A stretch of 64,000 nt of DNA. It comes from Anaerotignum lactatifermentans. GTDB lineage: Bacteria > Bacillota > Clostridia > Lachnospirales > Anaerotignaceae. The first letter of the stretch is position 1. Each line of letters begins with the position of its first letter. A model generated the notes under the pieces. That model ran no database searches, was not told the origin of the DNA, and saw only the letters and a list, made by a program, of their open reading frames with translations. The stretch is from the NCBI RefSeq assembly GCF_016902535.1, contig NZ_JACSNY010000012.1, positions 1-64,000 of the forward strand. The letters run 5' to 3'. The position numbers and the translations under genes were made by a program. Below are positions 59,895-64,000 of the stretch, one piece after another.

Positions 59895-61322
59895 TTATGG
59901 TCTCATTTCTTCCAGCACATCTCCCAGACGCTTCATGCCCACCTCGATTTTATCATCGGAAAGCCCTGCGAAACTCAGTCGGATATGGCTGCTGCCTTCC
60001 TGTCCCAGAGAAAACTGGCTGCCCGGGGAAACCAGAACGTTTTTTTCCAGTGCCCGGTTACAGAACACCTCCGCATCCACCCCGTCCGGCAAACGCACCC
60101 AAAGGCTGACACCGCCCTCCGGCAGTGCGAAAGAAGCCCCCTTGGGCGTAAGATATTTTTTCGCCATGGAAACCGCTTTCCGGTATTTGCCGCTGCCATA
60201 CTGGCGTACCTGCTTGCCGTGCAGTTCCCATCCATTGATCCGCAGATATTCCTCCAGCGCCTTCTGGATAAAGCCGGAGGTGGAAATATCCGTCGTATAT
60301 TTTGCTTCCTGTACCGCCATGCGGATCTTTTTGGGCAGAACCATCAGCCCCATCCGCAGCCCGGGCATCAGGATCTTCGAAAAGCTCTTGATATATACCA
60401 CTCTGTTTTTGTAATCCAGCGCCTTTAAGGGCAGAGGATGCTCCTTTCCATAATGGAAATCATAGAAATCATCCTCTTCTATAATATAGGTATCATATTT
60501 TTCCGCCAGTTCCAAAAGCCGCCGTTTCTTTTCCATAGAATAGGAAATGCCCGTAGGCGTCTGGAAATAAGCCATCATATAAATAAAACGGGGATGATAC
60601 AGCTTGAGATAATCCTCCAGAGCCGTCATCGCCATACCGTCCGTCTCCATGGGAATCTCGATCAGCTTCGTCCCTCTGGACAAAAACGCCCCGGCGGCTC
60701 CGTAAAAAGTAGGTTTTTCCACAAAAACCACATCTCCATACCGCAGCACCGCCTTAGACATAATATCAATCCCCTGCTGGGCGCCGGAAATTACCTGAAT
60801 GGCGTCCTCCTCCGTATGGATGCCAAAGGAGGCCAGATATCTGCACAGCTCCTGCCGCAGGGGAAAATATCCCATGCTGTCCGTATAACGAAAGGCCCCG
60901 CCCTTTTCCCGTTCCAGCACCGCGTCAAAGGCCTTTTTGAAGGCATCCACGGGAAACAGCTCATTGGGCAGGGAGGTCAGGGTAAAATTGATGGCGTTCT
61001 CCATGGCGGGGGTCCTTTCAAACAGGGCCATGTTTTTTCTGGCAATGGGTGCGGGAACCTGCTCCACCGGCAAGGGGGAGATATAGGTGCCGCTGCCCAC
61101 CCGGGAATACACCATTCTTTTCTGCTCCAGATATTTATAGGCCGCCACAATGGTAACGGAATTCACGCCAAAATGGGACGCCATCTTCCGTATGGGCGGC
61201 AGCTTGCTGTCAGCGGGCAGGCTCCCATCGGCGATCAAACCAGCCAGTGCCTCCGCCAGCTGCTGATAAAGGGGCACCGAGGAGGCCTGCTCCAAAGTAA
61301 TCCCGCGTATTTTCTCATCCAT
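59895..61322 (-). CDS. MocR-type regulator (GntR domain fused to aminotransferase)
   Basis: Protein of 475 residues. N-terminal GntR wHTH (about 15-80: LPPIRKMASHFGVNSVTIVAAYKYLE) joined to a fold-type I aminotransferase domain with PLP lysine in KSFSKILMPGLRMG and the Tyr/Asp contacts (EEDDFYDFHYG). MocR/PdxR/GabR proteins regulate vitamin B6, GABA or amino acid genes using PLP as ligand. No such target adjoins, so the regulon is unknown. Confidence 0.92.
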   Translation of the reverse strand: MDEKIRGITLEQASSVPLYQQLAEALAGLIADGSLPADSKLPPIRKMASHFGVNSVTIVAAYKYLEQKRMVYSRVGSGTYISPLPVEQVPAPIARKNMALFERTPAMENAINFTLTSLPNELFPVDAFKKAFDAVLEREKGGAFRYTDSMGYFPLRQELCRYLASFGIHTEEDAIQVISGAQQGIDIMSKAVLRYGDVVFVEKPTFYGAAGAFLSRGTKLIEIPMETDGMAMTALEDYLKLYHPRFIYMMAYFQTPTGISYSMEKKRRLLELAEKYDTYIIEEDDFYDFHYGKEHPLPLKALDYKNRVVYIKSFSKILMPGLRMGLMVLPKKIRMAVQEAKYTTDISTSGFIQKALEEYLRINGWELHGKQVRQYGSGKYRKAVSMAKKYLTPKGASFALPEGGVSLWVRLPDGVDAEVFCNRALEKNVLVSPGSQFSLGQEGSSHIRLSFAGLSDDKIEVGMKRLGDVLEEMRP

Positions 61323-61343
61323 CCGTTCTCTTCTCCTTTGAGC

Positions 61344-62792
61344 CTAAAACTCTTTTCTTCCCGCCGCGCCGGGAATCCCCATGGCCTCTCTGTACTTGGC
61401 CACCGTCCGCCGGGAAATGGAAAATCCCTCTTCCGCCAGCCGTTCCGCCAGCTCCCGGTCGCTGAGAGGCTTCTTTTTCTCCTCTTGGGCAATCAGTTCC
61501 GCCAAACGGCCGCGAACATCCTCCGCGGATACTTCGCCGCCGTTTTCTCCCATGGATTTTACAAAGAAATCCGCCAACAGAAACACGCCCTGATCGCATT
61601 GGAGATATTTCTCCTTGACGGCCCGACTCACCGTAGACTCATGGACCTGCATCTGTTTTGCGATATCCACCATCCGCAAGGGCTTCAGCCGTCGGCCCGG
61701 CTGCAGGAAAAAGTCTTTCTGGGCCTCCACAATAAGTCTGGCCGTCTCCAGCAGAGTGCTTTCCCGGCGGTTGACGCACTGCACGGCCCATTCCGCCTGC
61801 CGCAGTTTCTGGAGGATATACTCTCTCGTTTCTCCCGATGGCTCCTCCCGCAGCATCTTCTGATATGCCGCGTTGATATATAATCTGGGCGCCACGGCGT
61901 TATTGACGCTGACCAGCAGTTCTCCGTCCCTGCGCTCCACCAGAACGTCGGGCACCACATACTCCACCGGTCCGCCGCCGGAAAATCCGCTGCCCGGCTT
62001 GGGCTGGCAGTCCCGGATTTCCCGCAGGGCCGCCGTCAGCTCCTCCATGGTAATCCGCAGCTTTTTGGCCACATGGCTCAGGCGGTTTTTGGCGATTTCC
62101 TCCAGATAATCCCGCACCATCCGCTGTGCCGTTTCAGAAGCGCCCTTCTGTTCCAGCTGGATCAGCAGACATTCCCGCAGATCTCTGGCGCCTACACCGG
62201 GCGGGTCCAGCGCCTGCAAAGCCCGCAGTGCCTCCTCCGCCTGTGCTTTGGATACCCCGTACTTTGCCACAGCCGCCTCCAGGGCGCCGCTTTCCAGATA
62301 TCCGCTTTCCTCGGTGCTCTCCGCCAGAAAGATCATCAGTCCCTTTCGTTTTTTCTCCATAGGCAGAATATGAATCTGGAACAGGAGATATTCCCGCAGG
62401 CTCTGGGTCTCTTTTTTCCCATAGCGCAGATCCTCCCGTTCCTTTTCATTATCCGCCTCCGTCTGGTAATAGCTTCTGTTCTGTTCGTCAGACTCCTGAA
62501 GCCACTCCAGCCGCTGGAGCATCCGCTCTTCCCGGAAAGACGCCTCCTGCTCCTTTTCCTCCATGGTCCAGTCCAGCAGGGGGTTTTCCTCGGAAATCTC
62601 CCGGATATATTCCGAAAGCGTCATGGTATTCATTTGCAGAATCTCCACGGACTGCTGCATCCGTTGGGAAAGAATCTGCTTTTGCTGTAATTGTAAAGAC
62701 AGATCCATATCCGCGGCGGAACCCGCCCCAAAGAGCGCCGCCTTCCCTCCTTCCTGCTGTTTCTTCCTTAATAATATCTCGTCCTTTTCCAT
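61344..62792 (-). CDS. rpoN: RNA polymerase sigma-54 factor
   Basis: Sigma-54 of 482 residues. Gln/Leu-rich activator-interacting region I at the N-terminus (LQLQQKQILSQRMQQSVEIL), core-binding middle, then the HTH (VDIAKQMQVHESTVSRAVKEKYLQ) and C-terminal RpoN box (SRRTVAKYREAMGIP). It needs AAA+ activators, none of which are encoded in this window. Ends 21 bases before the MocR gene on the same strand. Confidence 0.96.
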   Translation of the reverse strand: MEKDEILLRKKQQEGGKAALFGAGSAADMDLSLQLQQKQILSQRMQQSVEILQMNTMTLSEYIREISEENPLLDWTMEEKEQEASFREERMLQRLEWLQESDEQNRSYYQTEADNEKEREDLRYGKKETQSLREYLLFQIHILPMEKKRKGLMIFLAESTEESGYLESGALEAAVAKYGVSKAQAEEALRALQALDPPGVGARDLRECLLIQLEQKGASETAQRMVRDYLEEIAKNRLSHVAKKLRITMEELTAALREIRDCQPKPGSGFSGGGPVEYVVPDVLVERRDGELLVSVNNAVAPRLYINAAYQKMLREEPSGETREYILQKLRQAEWAVQCVNRRESTLLETARLIVEAQKDFFLQPGRRLKPLRMVDIAKQMQVHESTVSRAVKEKYLQCDQGVFLLADFFVKSMGENGGEVSAEDVRGRLAELIAQEEKKKPLSDRELAERLAEEGFSISRRTVAKYREAMGIPGAAGRKEF

Positions 62793-63253
62793 AGACTCCC
62801 CTTATGATTTCAGAGAGACTCATTGATTTTATTTTAACACAAGCCGTTCTTTCCAGCAAGTTTTATGCCATACTTTCCCTGCCGGGGCGCCCCTTTGCCG
62901 TTTACAGATTATGGCAGGAAAAGATGCTTTACTTTTTTGCATAATCAGTGTAAACTAAGGAAAAGAAAAGAACATTTCGCATACAAACTAAATGGGAATG
63001 CTTGGTTTTACAGGGAGTTTCTTCCTCCCATTCTGAAACCGTCTTTTTTAAAAAAGAATGCATATTTGGCGTAAAAAAACGTGTCTTCTCGATTTTTTTG
63101 CAAAAAAATATTGTTAATTTTTCTTTTTTGTATTAAAATATTGCTGTTATAAATAGCTATATTTTTATAAAGCATAACCAAACCAAGCGTTTCCAGCCAA
63201 ATGCTTGTCTTTTGTGCTGTAAACGCAAAAATCACTTGACAGAGGGGGATATT
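62793..63253. other. AT-rich intergenic region upstream of rnfC
   Basis: About 460 bases, much richer in A/T than the neighbours, with several A- and T-runs. No gene, RNA or clear promoter was recognised with confidence. It separates the divergent rpoN and rnfC genes and probably contains the rnf promoter. Confidence 0.5.
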
Positions 63254-64000
63254 ATGCAAGCTTTAACGTTCAAACGTGGAGTTCACCCGCCTGATGGGAA
63301 AGCGCTTTCCGCAGAAAAGCCCATTCAGGTGATACTCCCAAAGGAAAACTCTGAGTTGTTCTACCCCATGAGCCAGCACATCGGCGCTCCCTGTGAGCCC
63401 CTGGTAGCGGTTGGCGACCATGTAAAAGTAGGACAGAAGATCGCTGAGTCACCCGCATTCATGTCTTCTCCCATCTTTGCCAGCGTATCCGGCGAAGTTG
63501 TGGATATCAGACCTATGCTGGTTCCCGGCGGCGCAACCGTAAAATCCATCGTTGTCAAAAACGACGGCAAGATGGAAGAGATCGAAGGCCTGAACCAGGG
63601 CAGAGATTACACCACCATGTCCAACGAAGAAATCCTGGCAGCTATCAAAGACGCCGGCGTTGTTGGTCTGGGCGGCGCTGGGTTCCCTACCCATGTAAAA
63701 CTCAACCCTCCTAAGGACACACCTATCGATCACATCCTCATCAACGCGGCAGAATGTGAGCCTTACCTCACCTGCGACTACCGTCTGATGCTGGAAGAAC
63801 CCGAACGGATTGTCAAAGGCTTACAGATTATGCTGAAACTGCACCCCGGTGCAAAAGGCGTCATCGGTATCGAGATGAACAAGCCCAAGGCCATTGAGTC
63901 TATGACCAAAGCCTGCGAAGGCATCGACAACATCTCCGTACAGCCTCTGGTAACAAAATTCCCTCAGGGCTCTGAAAAACACCTGATCTATGCCATCACA
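63254..64000 (+). CDS. rnfC: Electron transport complex subunit RnfC (partial)
   Basis: The first 249 codons; the frame is open at the window end. N-terminal FKRGVHPPDGKALSAEKPIQ, the flavin-linked GVVGLGGAGFPTHVKL motif (NADH/FMN-binding region like NuoF) and LINAAECEPYLTCDYRLMLE are diagnostic of RnfC. The missing C-terminus should hold two [4Fe-4S] motifs. RnfC is usually first in rnfCDGEAB, encoding the ferredoxin:NAD+ oxidoreductase that pumps Na+ or H+. GAGGGGGATATT precedes the ATG. It fits functionally with nfnAB at 3.4-5.7 kb. Confidence 0.96.
   Translation, partial: MQALTFKRGVHPPDGKALSAEKPIQVILPKENSELFYPMSQHIGAPCEPLVAVGDHVKVGQKIAESPAFMSSPIFASVSGEVVDIRPMLVPGGATVKSIVVKNDGKMEEIEGLNQGRDYTTMSNEEILAAIKDAGVVGLGGAGFPTHVKLNPPKDTPIDHILINAAECEPYLTCDYRLMLEEPERIVKGLQIMLKLHPGAKGVIGIEMNKPKAIESMTKACEGIDNISVQPLVTKFPQGSEKHLIYAIT

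Noticed and set aside
62912-62930. Sigma-54-like promoter (TGGCAGG...TGCTT) between rpoN and rnfC
   Set aside because: The distance between the GG and GC elements is one base too long for sigma-54, and the -12 element is poor.

Overview
The window looks like a chromosomal segment of a spore-forming, strictly anaerobic Clostridia bacterium, probably Lachnospirales or a close relative. The evidence is sporulation genes (yabP, yabQ, two CwlD-type amidases), anaerobic ribonucleotide reductase, NfnAB and Rnf bifurcation/ferredoxin enzymes, class A RNase P RNA, T-box leaders, and strong AGGAGG ribosome sites. Genus is not assignable from sequence alone. No phage structural genes, CRISPR array or insertion sequence was seen.

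Layout. 0-3.2 kb: three tRNA genes, a tRNA remnant, and the reverse-strand mazG-hup-rqcP-yabP-yabQ-divIC cluster. 3.4-12.5 kb: nfnAB, a small membrane protein, a metallo-beta-lactamase-fold hydrolase, glpK, nrdDG behind a probable NrdR-controlled promoter, dut and an orphan helical protein. 12.6-24.5 kb: metNIQ under a T-box, an LCP enzyme, thiW-thiD under a TPP riboswitch, a surface glycerophosphodiesterase, a DUF1292 protein, an RNA helicase, an amidase, and a divergent EamA/LysR pair. 24.6-28.6 kb: serC-serA-DUF1015 and a 56-residue membrane protein. 28.6-45.2 kb: mostly housekeeping genes (gltX, rnpB, a uridine-kinase-like protein, Nif3, trmK, rpoD, dnaG, dgt) with several small or unknown genes.

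45.2-53.3 kb is the most unusual part. A subtilisin-family (S8) protease gene is split in two. Codons 1-62 lie at 46057-46242, ending just after the catalytic His motif. The rest lies at 52108-52782. The 5,865 bp between them carries a TRAP transporter (dctPQM-like), its probable FCD-type GntR regulator, a SpoIVCA-like serine recombinase at the right side and a small zinc-ribbon membrane protein. The same 9 bases (CATGTCACG) occur at both junctions in the same reading frame. Precise excision would rebuild an intact 286-residue protease with Asp22, His57, Asn156 and Ser241. This is the architecture of skin-like intervening elements that interrupt sporulation genes, but with a protease as the interrupted gene and a transporter operon as cargo. 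The flanking small genes share a helical repeat and may belong to the same protease system.

53.3-64 kb: a divergently regulated region with an XRE regulator, brnQ, an XRE/membrane-protein pair with twin operators, alaS with an Ala T-box, a MocR regulator, rpoN, and the start of rnfC, which runs off the window end.
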